From JAFGUB01 sp050305515 (lineage in GTDB: Bacteria > Campylobacterota > Campylobacteria > Campylobacterales > Sulfurimonadaceae), in assembly GCA_050305515.1 (NCBI GenBank), contig JBNLFL010000040.1:184575-248574 (forward strand): 64,000 bases of DNA, in the 5' to 3' direction. This document shows, one piece after another, positions 26,242 to 34,809 of this stretch; within the stretch, counting starts at the first letter, position 1; the number at the start of each line of letters is the position of its first letter. The position numbers and the translations under genes were made by a program. The notes beneath the pieces are model-generated. The model did no database searches and had not been told where the DNA came from. It worked only from the letters and a program-made list of their open reading frames with translations.

Positions 26242-26908
26242 TTAAGCCACAAGCATATTGCGCTGGCTTGTCGAGAAATTGATAGAAGGTTCTTTCTCCT
26301 GATAGGAGTAAGCGACTAAGGCTGAAACCCAATTGGATTGCAGTGTCTGGTGTGTTCAAGCTGCACGATGTTCTTGAGCCGATCATTGATCGATTCGATC
26401 AGAGCGCGTCTTCTCAAGAGCAGTTTGTCGAGTATGAGCATCAATACATTCTTATGGAGCGTCTGCTATGACAGACGACGATGCTCGTCGAATCCACGAA
26501 AGAGATTCCCGTACCCTCTCCTGTCCGTCGACTTTTCATGTAAGCTGCCAGCGGCAGCAGTGCTCTGGACTTCAGGGCTACGTAGTGTTTGTAGGAGAGC
26601 AGTTCAGGAAACGCGTCACGAAAATGTTTGGATACATGCCGGATGTAGTAGTCTTTGAAGTTTCGGTATCCCGACATCTGAAAGTAAACAATGATGGTCA
26701 TGATTTCGCTCATGCTCATTCGCGTATCGCGGTTGCGCGTCATCACACCATGGCCAATCAGTTGCTGTTTCATCTCTAAAGCAAATTCTTTCATGTAATC
26801 ATCAATCTCTACAAACAATCTGGTTAAAATCACGGGTGTCATCCTTGGTAGCCTGCAAGCTTTTTGGATGACACTCAAGCAATACCCGATCCCTCTGTAA
26901 AAACTCAT
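26242..26908 (-). pseudogene. IS982-family transposase, internally deleted and frameshifted
   Basis: The N-terminal part (start probably 26842, MTPVILTRLFVEIDDYMKEF) carries IS982 hallmarks: 'MSEIMTIIVYFQMSGYRNFKDYY', 'FPELLSYKHYVAL' and 'GISFVDSTSIVVCHSRR'. It then runs to a stop at 26441. In another frame just downstream the C-terminal part resumes with 'LDKLLLRRRALIESINDRL', 'NIVQLEHTRH' and, after a further shift, 'LVAYSYQEKEPSINFSTSQR' up to the stop at 26242-26244. About 95-100 residues of the catalytic middle, including later acidic residues, are missing, so it cannot be active. Confidence 0.82.
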
Positions 26909-26927
26909 AAACTTTTACTCCCTTATC

Positions 26928-26943
26928 CGAGACTTACGTTAAA
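26928..26943 (-). repeat. Inverted repeat, other end of the IS982-type remnant
   Basis: CGAGACTTACGTTAAA, the inverted partner of 26225-26240 with two mismatches. Confidence 0.75.
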
Positions 26944-26997
26944 TAATGTTTTTCTTCTTTTTCCAGTAATTTAATTATTCCTTAATATTCGTAATTT

Positions 26998-27003
26998 TAT
27001 ACT
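26998..27003 (+). promoter_or_regulatory. -10 box of the TetR-efflux operon
   Basis: TATACT in an AT-rich stretch 28 bases before the tetR-like ATG, which has its own AAAGG ribosome site. The region between the IS end and the gene is the likely operator area, though no clear dyad was found. Confidence 0.4.
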
Positions 27004-27031
27004 TGCTGGCAAAGGATGTAAAAGGCGAAAG

Positions 27032-27625
27032 ATGAAAAATACCTCTTCCGAAGAGAAGCGGGCAATGATATTGACTCTGGCATCTGTGATGATAGAAAGC
27101 AAGGGTTATGAACAGTTCAAAATTGCGGATTTAGCCCGTGAAGCATCGGTCTCAATCGCAACGCTTTATGCACTTTTCGATTCAAAAGAGGGTCTCTACG
27201 CCGCATGCGTGCGATACAAGCTTGAAGTGATGATGGCATCTGTACGACGCCAGGCCACCGAAGGGGCAGCAGAACGGTTACGTTGCTTTATCGTTCATGT
27301 GTTCCATATCGCCAATGAGGGAAAATTGGTGCTCTCTCAGGGAATGAAAAACAATCCGCTTTTTTTTAATGCACATAACAATGAATTTTTTGAAACCATT
27401 GAAGAGATACGCCGCTTTTTAAGTGACTGTTTCAAAGAGCTTAATCCCGATATCGATGAAGAGCGTGCCCGCCGATTGGCTTATGGATTTTCAGGGCATA
27501 TTCACGGATATATGCAGTATTGGCTGGAAGGAGATATGCCGCTAGATATGTGGATTGACGAGGCGTGTGAGAGCTATGTATGTCTGAGTCGTCACTGTAA
27601 CAGTGCTCAAGGAGGGCAATCATGA
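27032..27625 (+). CDS. TetR/AcrR-family transcriptional regulator
   Basis: A 197-residue repressor-type protein. The N-terminal HTH is clear: 'ILTLASVMIESKGYEQFKIADLAREASVSIATLYALFDSKEGLY', with the recognition helix at about residues 36-50. The C-terminal ligand-binding helices are not assignable to a known inducer. Its TGA overlaps the next ATG by 4 bases (ATGA), so it is the first gene of the efflux operon and probably represses it together with itself. Confidence 0.9.
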   Translation: MKNTSSEEKRAMILTLASVMIESKGYEQFKIADLAREASVSIATLYALFDSKEGLYAACVRYKLEVMMASVRRQATEGAAERLRCFIVHVFHIANEGKLVLSQGMKNNPLFFNAHNNEFFETIEEIRRFLSDCFKELNPDIDEERARRLAYGFSGHIHGYMQYWLEGDMPLDMWIDEACESYVCLSRHCNSAQGGQS

Positions 27626-29979
27626 AAGTAGGTTGGTTCATTATCATCAGTCTGCTGGCAGTCTGGGTACATGTAGCTGCAGAAGAGGTCGTGGTTGGGG
27701 TTGTGACTGATCATTCCGGAAGTGTATTCGAACAGGAAAAACGCGATCTTGAAGTAGAACTTCAACGCCTCGGTGCTCCGGATTTCACGATGCGTTTTGA
27801 CGCATCCAAACAGGTGGAAGAAGATGGAGATATGCAGCTCGAAACGGGAATAAAAAAGCTCCAAAACGATCCTGCCGTGACGTTAATCGTCGCCTTCGGT
27901 GCACGCTCCGCTCGGGCCGCACTAGTGATTCCACACACAAAACCTACTTTTATTCCTTTTCTTTCAGATCCCGTGATGCTTGGAGTTCCTGCGGTCGATA
28001 CCGGCAGCGGCATAGTGAACGTCAACTACATTGCACACAGCGTCTCTTTCGAAGAAGCGTTTAAAACGTACACTAGAATCATGTCGATTGGGCACGCTGT
28101 TTTGGTGGTTGATGCCGGTGTGCCTGAAAAGTTCCCGGCGTTTAGACAACGGGTGCATGAACTTGCTCTCAAGCAGGGCATGATGCTTGATATCGAAAGC
28201 CCTGATGCAGAGGGAAAGGTATTGCTTGACAAAACGGTTCAGGCGGTGTTTCTTGATACGTCGGTCGGTATGCAGGCTCCGGTTCTGACCTCTCTTTCAG
28301 AATCAGCGAATGCGCAAGGCGTGGCGCTTTTCTCAATGGGTGATGCACCTGAGATTGGCAGCGGTCTGCTGGCGGCTATCGAGATTCCGGAGGGGCGTCA
28401 GCGTCATCTGCGTCGGTGCGCGTTAAACATATTGGCCGTCTTACGCGGTGAAACGGCGCAGTCGCAGCCGGTGACACTTGAGGCCCCATCGGTTCTGCAT
28501 ATCGATATGGCTGTTGCGCGTACCCTGAATGTGACACCACCGTTTCGCGTGATGCAGCATGCCCGGTTATTGAATAAAGATGCTATGCAGAGTGTTCCGC
28601 TGCATCTTGCAGATGCAGCGCGCGAAGCACTCAAAAACAATCTGCATGTCATCGCCGGAAAGCTTGGGGTCGAAGCGGGGATTCAAGGTGTGGAAGAGGT
28701 TCGTTCGGTACTTCTTCCACAGCTGCGTGCGGAACTCTCCTATACCCGCCTTAACGAGGACAATGTTTATGTCGAAAGCGGGTTTTATGCTCGGGAGAGT
28801 ACCTCCGGAGCACTTTCGCTGCAGCAGCTGCTCTTTTCGGAAAAGGCACTGGCGCGTCTGGACGTGCAGAAACATCTACAAAAGAGTCTGGAAGCCCGGC
28901 AAAGGGGTTTGGAACTCGAAGTGATACGTCAAACGACGACACTTTATCTTCAAACTCTAATAGCTAAAACACTTCTGAATATCCGAAGGGAGAACGAAAG
29001 TCTGATGCGTTCAAATCTCTCGATGGCAAAGGAACGGGTATCAGCCGGGCTTACCGATCTCTCCGATGTCTACCACTGGGAGAGCCAGATTGCCGTTGCG
29101 CAACAGGCACGAATCCAGGCCGAGGCCGAAGTAGACAAGGCGTTTGATATGCTCAACAGGGTACTGCATCGGCCGATCGATATGCGTTACGAGCTTGAAG
29201 ATGTATCGCTGGATGATCCCGATCTGCTTGTCAGTGACCGTTCACTGCTTTCCTTGATCTCTAATGAACGGGCGTTGAATGCACTCGGTGATTTTTTTAT
29301 CAGGGAAGCACTGAATGACTCTCCGGAAATAATGGTACTGGATGCACAATTGTCCGCGCAGCACCGGCAGTATCTGTCGGAACGGCGTTCTTATTGGAGT
29401 CCCGACGTTGTGCTTTACGGAGAGTTGACGCATGTTTTTGATGAGACCCGCTCTCCGGGACTGGGATTCGGTCTGGAAGATGAGACGAACTGGCAGGCGG
29501 GAGTCAGGCTTTCATTACCGTTATTTGAAGGAGGTGCACGTCTGGCGCGAACAACGCGTGCAGATCTGGAGCAGCGGCGTATTGAAACAGACAGAGCGGA
29601 ACGCTCGGAGTCTCTTGAACAACAGATTCGGGCGGACCTGCATACCCTGCGGGCTGGATATCCTGCCATTGCACTTGCGAAAGAAGCCGCTGAAGCAGCG
29701 CGTAAAAGTTTTCGTCTGATACGGGACAATTATGCGCAGGGAAATCGGACGATGGCAGATCTCCTACTGGCACAAAACAGTGCGCTTTCCGCCGATTTCA
29801 GTGCCGCGAACACGCGTTATCTGTTTTTGAAAGATCTGATGCAGTTGCAGCACGATCTGGGCAGATACGATTTTTTTCTTGACCCCGACAAACGTCTGGA
29901 ATTGCGTCAGCAATTGCGCCAGATACTGACTGACATTCCCGTCATTTCAACTTCTGATAGAAAGGTTTCTCATGAGTAA
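27622..29979 (+). CDS. TolC-family outer-membrane channel fused to an N-terminal periplasmic substrate-binding-like domain
   Basis: A 785-residue exported protein (signal MKVGWFIIISLLAVWVHVAA). Residues about 20-310 resemble a type 1 periplasmic binding protein of the ABC_sub_bind kind: 'VVVGVVTDHSGSVF', 'VTLIVAFGARSARAAL', 'FIPFLSDPVMLGVP', 'HAVLVVDAG' and 'IDMAVARTLNVTPPFRV', which is like that family's closing strand. Residues about 350-785 are a TolC-like efflux channel with long coiled helices in two repeats ('TTLYLQTLIAKTLLNIR...AKERVSAGLTDLSDVYHWES' and 'QQIRADLHTLRAGY...NYAQGNRTMADLLLAQN'). A normal TolC is about 450-500 residues, so the extra domain is a true addition. It precedes HlyD and ABC exporter genes with an 8-base overlap. 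The fused domain may recruit substrate. Confidence 0.8.
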   Translation: MKVGWFIIISLLAVWVHVAAEEVVVGVVTDHSGSVFEQEKRDLEVELQRLGAPDFTMRFDASKQVEEDGDMQLETGIKKLQNDPAVTLIVAFGARSARAALVIPHTKPTFIPFLSDPVMLGVPAVDTGSGIVNVNYIAHSVSFEEAFKTYTRIMSIGHAVLVVDAGVPEKFPAFRQRVHELALKQGMMLDIESPDAEGKVLLDKTVQAVFLDTSVGMQAPVLTSLSESANAQGVALFSMGDAPEIGSGLLAAIEIPEGRQRHLRRCALNILAVLRGETAQSQPVTLEAPSVLHIDMAVARTLNVTPPFRVMQHARLLNKDAMQSVPLHLADAAREALKNNLHVIAGKLGVEAGIQGVEEVRSVLLPQLRAELSYTRLNEDNVYVESGFYARESTSGALSLQQLLFSEKALARLDVQKHLQKSLEARQRGLELEVIRQTTTLYLQTLIAKTLLNIRRENESLMRSNLSMAKERVSAGLTDLSDVYHWESQIAVAQQARIQAEAEVDKAFDMLNRVLHRPIDMRYELEDVSLDDPDLLVSDRSLLSLISNERALNALGDFFIREALNDSPEIMVLDAQLSAQHRQYLSERRSYWSPDVVLYGELTHVFDETRSPGLGFGLEDETNWQAGVRLSLPLFEGGARLARTTRADLEQRRIETDRAERSESLEQQIRADLHTLRAGYPAIALAKEAAEAARKSFRLIRDNYAQGNRTMADLLLAQNSALSADFSAANTRYLFLKDLMQLQHDLGRYDFFLDPDKRLELRQQLRQILTDIPVISTSDRKVSHE

Positions 29980-30964
29980 ACGTCTTCTTGTCGTTATTGC
30001 GGTCCTGGCTGTTGTCGGCGGAGTGGCCTATCTTGTTTTTGCCACATTACAATCGTCTCAACTTCCTGAATCGATTGCATCGGGTAACGGACGTATCGAA
30101 GCTTCAATGGTTGATATCGAGACAAAACTGCCTGGAAGAGTTGCAGAGGTGCGGGTCGAAGAGGGTGACATGGTACAAAAAAACAGCGTAGTAGCGCGGC
30201 TGGATACCCATGAACTTGATGCCCGCTATAAATTAGCCGAGGCGCAGATTCGCCAGGCCGAGCAGCAGAAAAAGCTGGCGCTGGCGGTTTTACGACAGCG
30301 TCAGAGCGAACTCTCGTTCGCCCAGAAGAATCTTCAGCGTTCCCAGACGCTCTATGTCAATAAAAATATCTCTTTGGCACAGCTTCAGCAACATGAGACG
30401 GCTCTGCAAATTTCGCAGGCCGCATTGGATGCCGCGCAGGCACAGATCGTCAATGCCGATGCGGCAATCGACGCGGCACAGGCACAGGCTGACACTGTGC
30501 ATGCCAATCTTGACGATAGTGTCATGTACGCCCCGATTGACGGCAGGGTGCTTTACCGGCTTCACGAGCCCGGAGAGGTGGTCGGAAGCGGCGGCAAGAT
30601 CGTGACGCTTCTGGACCTGCAGGATGTCTATATGACACTTTTCCTGCCCACTTCCCAGGCCGGTAAAGTGGCAGTAGGGTCCGAAGCGCGCATCGTGCTT
30701 GATGCGTTTGCGAATATCGCCATTCCTGCACGGGTCACTTTTGTATCGCCGCAGGCACAGTTTACACCCAAGGCTATCGAAACACAGAGCGAACGTGAAA
30801 AGTTAATGTTCCGGATCAAGGTCCGGATTGACGAGGCGCTGCTGCGCAGACATGCTGAAAAGATCAAGGTCGGCCTGCCGGGTACGGCATACGTCAGGCT
30901 TGATGACGCTGTGGCGTGGCCTGAGCCGCTCAACCGGCTTCCAGAGACTGCTCCCGCCCCATGA
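29972..30964 (+). CDS. HlyD-family membrane-fusion (adaptor) protein
   Basis: A 330-residue periplasmic adaptor with one N-terminal membrane helix (about 4-22, 'LLVVIAVLAVVGGVAYLVF'). A split biotinyl-lipoyl domain follows ('VDIETKLPGRVAEVRVEEGDMVQKNSVVARLD' region and 'VMYAPIDGRVLYRLHEPGEVV'), with a long Gln/Ala-rich coiled-coil hairpin between (about 75-170) and a beta-barrel domain. It resembles YhiI/YbhG adaptors, which pair with RbbA-like ABC exporters. It overlaps both neighbours, so channel, adaptor and exporter are made from one transcript. Confidence 0.92.
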   Translation: MSKRLLVVIAVLAVVGGVAYLVFATLQSSQLPESIASGNGRIEASMVDIETKLPGRVAEVRVEEGDMVQKNSVVARLDTHELDARYKLAEAQIRQAEQQKKLALAVLRQRQSELSFAQKNLQRSQTLYVNKNISLAQLQQHETALQISQAALDAAQAQIVNADAAIDAAQAQADTVHANLDDSVMYAPIDGRVLYRLHEPGEVVGSGGKIVTLLDLQDVYMTLFLPTSQAGKVAVGSEARIVLDAFANIAIPARVTFVSPQAQFTPKAIETQSEREKLMFRIKVRIDEALLRRHAEKIKVGLPGTAYVRLDDAVAWPEPLNRLPETAPAP

Positions 30965-33675
30965 AAACTGTCGCCGCGCTCGAAAATGTTTCGCACTGCT
31001 ATGCAGACACATCTGCGCTTGAGGCGATCTCTCTTGAGATTCCCGCAGGAAAGATGGTGGGGTTCATCGGCCCCGACGGTGTCGGAAAATCAACGCTTCT
31101 GGGACTGATTTCCGGGGTTAAACGTATTCAGAACGGGCATGTCGAAGTCTTTGGTGGTGATATGGCACGGAGCGGTTTCCGTACGCGGATCTGTCCCCGG
31201 ATCGCCTATATGCCTCAGGGACTGGGAAAAAATCTCTATATGTCGCTTTCGGTTTATGAGAATATCGAATTTTTTGGACGTCTTTTCGGTCTTGAACGTT
31301 CAGAGCGTGAGCAGCGGATTAGCGCGCTGCTCCACGGTACGGGGTTGGCCTCCTTCCGGGACCGTCCAGCAGGAAAACTCTCGGGAGGGATGAAGCAGAA
31401 ACTCGGACTCTGCTGCGCGCTCATCCACGATCCGGATTTGCTGATTCTTGATGAACCCACGACCGGTGTGGACCCGCTCTCGCGTCGGCAGTTTTGGGAG
31501 ATGATCGATAAGATTCGGTCGCACCGAAGCGGCATGAGCGTACTTGTGGCGACGGCGTATATGGAGGAGGCAGAACGTTTTGACTATCTGGTGGCGATGG
31601 ATGCAGGTCGCATTCTGGCGACCGGAAGCCCCGAAACGCTCAGAGCACACACCGGGGCCTCCACGCTGGATGAAGCGTTTATCGCGCTGCTGCCTGAAGC
31701 ACGTCGAGATGGGCATGAAGTTCTGGTTGTGCCTCCGTATCAGGAGAACGGGAAGGTCGCTGCGATTGAGGCGAACGATCTGAGCATGCGTTTTGGAGCT
31801 TTTACGGCGGTTGACCACGTCAGTTTTTCCATCCGAAAGGGAGAAATTTTCGGATTTCTCGGTTCCAACGGCTGCGGTAAGACGACGACGATGAAAATGC
31901 TGACGGGACTGCTTGAACCGACTTCGGGAACGGCCAGACTCTTCGGTGCGGAGATGCGTGAAAATGACATGCAGATGCGCCGGCGCGTGGGGTTCATGAC
32001 GCAGGCGTTTTCCCTCTATTCGGAACTCAGCGTCCGGCAGAATCTGCTGCTGCATGCCCAGCTTTTTCACCTCCCCCCGGAGCAGATTGAAGCACGCATT
32101 GAAGAGATGGTACGGCGCTTCGATCTGAAAGCTTATGCAAATGTGCTGGCCGAATCGCTCCCTCTGGGGATCCGCCAGCGGCTCTCGCTTGCGGTGGCGG
32201 TGATCCATCGTCCCGAGATGCTGATACTTGACGAACCCACGTCGGGGGTCGATCCCGTGTCGCGCGATGCCTTCTGGAGGCTGCTGGTTGATCTGGCGCG
32301 TCAGGACGGTGTGACCATTTTTATCTCTACCCACTTTATGAATGAAGGGGAGCGTTGCGACCGTATATCGCTGATGCATCAGGGAAAAGTTTTGGCATGC
32401 GATACGCCGCAGAAGCTGGTAGCCGAGCGGAGTGCTGAGAATCTTGAAGCGGCGTTTATCGGTTATCTGGAAGAGGCGGGAGCCTCGGATACCGCAGACA
32501 TCGTGTTTGATGTTGCGCTGAAGCCTTCAGGTACTCCGCACCGCTCCGGTTTCAGTGCGCGCCGTCTGCTGGGGTACGCCTACCGGGAAGGGCTCGAAGT
32601 GGTCCGCGATCCGGTGAGGCTCGCGTTTGCGCTGATCGGCACCGTGCTGCTGATGTTCATCATCGGTTTTGGTATCACCATGGATGTGGAGGACATGCGT
32701 TTTGCGGTGCTTGACCGGGATCAGACGCCCCAGAGCCGTGAGTACATCGAAAATATCGCGGGATCCCGCTATTTTATCGAGAAGCCCGCATTGCAGGGGT
32801 ATGAGGAGCTTGAACGGCGTATGAAAAGCGGCGAGGTGACGGTGGCATTGGAGATTCCCTCGGGATTCGGAAAAGAGCTGCTTCGGGGTCAGGAAACACA
32901 GATCGGTGTCTGGATTGACGGGGCGATGCCATTTCGAGCCGAGACGATCCGGGGCTACGTTCAGGGGATGCATTATGACTATCTGCAGCAGCTGGCACAG
33001 CAGGTTTATGGCGTGAGACCGGCGCTGATGCCCGTGGAGATCGAGTGGCGTTACCGTTACAACCAGGATTTCAGGAGTCTCGATTCGATGGTCCCTGCGG
33101 TGATTCCGCTGCTGCTGATTTTTATTCCCGCGATTCTGATGGCGCTGAGCGTCGTGCGCGAAAAGGAGTTGGGCTCCATCACCAACTTCTATGCGACGCC
33201 CGTGACGCGTCTGGAATTTCTTCTGGGCAAACAGCTTCCCTACATCGTCGTGAGTATGATCAGCTATCTGGGACTGGTCGCTCTGGCGGTCTGGTTCTTC
33301 GACATTCCGCTCAAAGGGAGTTTTCTGACACTTAGCGTCTCTGCACTGCTGTTTGTGACCGCGACGACGGGGATCGGACTGCTGATGTCGTCGTTTACCA
33401 ATACGCAGATCGCTGCTCTGGCGGGAACCGCCATTCTGACGCTGCTGCCCACCATCAACTTCTCGGGGCTGAAAGATCCGGTTTCATCCCTTGAAGGTGT
33501 AGGCGCGGTGATTGGCAACCTTTTTCCGGTGACCTATTTCATCAATATCAGCCGTGGTGTTTTCAACAAAGCACTCGGTTTCGACGCGCTCTATCCCGAC
33601 ATGCTGATGATCGCGGCGTCTGTTCTTTTGTTCACGCTACTGAGCATGGCAGCACTTCCCAAGCAGGAGCGCTAA
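30961..33675 (+). CDS. RbbA/YhiH-like ABC exporter: two ATPase domains fused to an ABC-2 permease
   Basis: A 904-residue inner-membrane protein, about the length of E. coli RbbA (YhiH). The first nucleotide-binding domain has Walker A GPDGVGKST (about 38-46), signature LSGGMKQK and Walker B LLILDEPTTG. The second has GSNGCGKTT (about 301-309), a changed signature 'LPLGIRQR' and LILDEPTSG. The C-terminal third (about 530-904) is an ABC-2 permease with one early helix, an extracytoplasmic domain and five late helices ('IPLLLIFIPAILMALSVVREKELGS'). Together with the following permease it forms the exporter. The substrate is not evident; E. coli YhiI-RbbA-YhhJ is the closest known arrangement. 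Confidence 0.9.
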   Translation: MKTVAALENVSHCYADTSALEAISLEIPAGKMVGFIGPDGVGKSTLLGLISGVKRIQNGHVEVFGGDMARSGFRTRICPRIAYMPQGLGKNLYMSLSVYENIEFFGRLFGLERSEREQRISALLHGTGLASFRDRPAGKLSGGMKQKLGLCCALIHDPDLLILDEPTTGVDPLSRRQFWEMIDKIRSHRSGMSVLVATAYMEEAERFDYLVAMDAGRILATGSPETLRAHTGASTLDEAFIALLPEARRDGHEVLVVPPYQENGKVAAIEANDLSMRFGAFTAVDHVSFSIRKGEIFGFLGSNGCGKTTTMKMLTGLLEPTSGTARLFGAEMRENDMQMRRRVGFMTQAFSLYSELSVRQNLLLHAQLFHLPPEQIEARIEEMVRRFDLKAYANVLAESLPLGIRQRLSLAVAVIHRPEMLILDEPTSGVDPVSRDAFWRLLVDLARQDGVTIFISTHFMNEGERCDRISLMHQGKVLACDTPQKLVAERSAENLEAAFIGYLEEAGASDTADIVFDVALKPSGTPHRSGFSARRLLGYAYREGLEVVRDPVRLAFALIGTVLLMFIIGFGITMDVEDMRFAVLDRDQTPQSREYIENIAGSRYFIEKPALQGYEELERRMKSGEVTVALEIPSGFGKELLRGQETQIGVWIDGAMPFRAETIRGYVQGMHYDYLQQLAQQVYGVRPALMPVEIEWRYRYNQDFRSLDSMVPAVIPLLLIFIPAILMALSVVREKELGSITNFYATPVTRLEFLLGKQLPYIVVSMISYLGLVALAVWFFDIPLKGSFLTLSVSALLFVTATTGIGLLMSSFTNTQIAALAGTAILTLLPTINFSGLKDPVSSLEGVGAVIGNLFPVTYFINISRGVFNKALGFDALYPDMLMIAASVLLFTLLSMAALPKQER

Positions 33676-33677
33676 CC

Positions 33678-34802
33678 ATGCGAAAACGCCTGCTGAACAT
33701 CTACCGTCTGGGTATCAAGGAGCTGCGCAGCCTGTGGCACGACAAGATCATGCTGATTCTGATAGCCTATGCCTTTTCTATTGGTATCTACGTCGGGGCC
33801 ACGTCAACTTCCATGGAGCTTCATCATGTCCCCGTGGCAATCGTCGACGAAGACCGTTCTATGCTTTCAAAACGTATTGAGGATGCTTTTTTACCCCCTT
33901 ATTTCAGCCGCCCGGTGCCGATTGAACATACCCAGATCGATGCCGGACTCGATGCCGGTATCTACACCTTTGTCATTACCATTCCTCACGGGTTTGAAAA
34001 AGAGGTTATTGCGGGCAGACGGCCCGCGATGCAGCTCAACATCGATGCGACGCGCCTCTCTCAGGCGGGTATAGGTGCCGGGTATATCCGGCAGATGGTA
34101 TCCGATGAAGTCGGCAATTTTCTCTCCGGGAGCGGTACGGGTGATCTCCCGGTCACCATTGAAGTCCGGATGAAATACAACCCCAATCTCGAAAGCAGCT
34201 GGTTCGGCGGTATGATGGAGATCATCAACAACATCTCCCTGCTCTCGATCATTCTAGCAGGGGCCGCTTTGATCCGTGAACGCGAACACGGTACGCTGGA
34301 GCATCTTCTGGTCATGCCGCTGAGTCCGCTGGAGATCATGCTCTCGAAAATCTGGCCCACGGCGCTTGTCATTCTCGTGTCTGCCACGTTCGCACTGCAT
34401 GTGGTGCTGGAGGGAGTTCTGGAGGTGCCTGTAGCAGGATCGACCGCACTCTTTTTATTCGGTGCGTTTCTGGTACTCTTTTCAACTACCTCGATGGGGA
34501 TATTTATGGGAACCATCGCCCGGAGCATGCCGCAGCTCGGACTGATCTTTATCCTGACGATTTTGCCGCTACAGGTGCTCTCAGGCAGCGTGACCCCATT
34601 TGAGAGTATGCCCGAAGCGGTGCAGCGGATCATGTATTTTACGCCGACTGCCCATTTTGTCAGCATGGCCCAGGCGGTGCTCTACCGCGGGGCTGGCATT
34701 GAAGTAGTATGGCCACAGATGCTTGCCATCAGTGCCATAGGACTGGCTTTTTTTTCTTTGGCACTGCTGATCTTCCGACGCAGTCTTTCAAGTGCTGTCT
34801 GA
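33678..34802 (+). CDS. ABC-2 type permease (YhhJ-like)
   Basis: A 374-residue membrane protein with one N-terminal helix (about 22-42), a large periplasmic loop ('VPVAIVDEDRSMLSKRI...') and five C-terminal helices including the family's 'LIREREHGTLEHLLVMPLSPLEIMLSKIWPT'. This is the YhhJ/YbhR layout. It begins 2 bases after the preceding exporter stop and probably dimerises with that permease domain. Its own ATPase is absent, which fits a partner role. Confidence 0.9.
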   Translation: MRKRLLNIYRLGIKELRSLWHDKIMLILIAYAFSIGIYVGATSTSMELHHVPVAIVDEDRSMLSKRIEDAFLPPYFSRPVPIEHTQIDAGLDAGIYTFVITIPHGFEKEVIAGRRPAMQLNIDATRLSQAGIGAGYIRQMVSDEVGNFLSGSGTGDLPVTIEVRMKYNPNLESSWFGGMMEIINNISLLSIILAGAALIREREHGTLEHLLVMPLSPLEIMLSKIWPTALVILVSATFALHVVLEGVLEVPVAGSTALFLFGAFLVLFSTTSMGIFMGTIARSMPQLGLIFILTILPLQVLSGSVTPFESMPEAVQRIMYFTPTAHFVSMAQAVLYRGAGIEVVWPQMLAISAIGLAFFSLALLIFRRSLSSAV

Positions 34803-34809
34803 ACTGCCG

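Larger units (their letters stand above)
26225..26943 (-). mobile_element. Decayed IS982-family insertion sequence
   Basis: Bounded by the 16-bp imperfect inverted repeats at 26225-26240 and 26928-26943, 719 bases long. Full IS982 elements are about 1 kb, so roughly 300 bases are missing from the middle of the transposase. No convincing target duplication could be read. The element separates the tRNA-Leu region from the TetR-led efflux operon. Confidence 0.78.

Noticed and set aside
26536..26798. Two TTTCATGTAA sequences as members of the palindrome family
   Set aside because: One mismatch breaks the dyad, both are inside the IS transposase coding sequence and their number is near chance for one-mismatch forms.
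31300..32379. 359-codon open frame on the minus strand inside the RbbA-like gene
   Set aside because: Overlaps two obvious ATPase domains in the other strand and shows no protein-like motifs.
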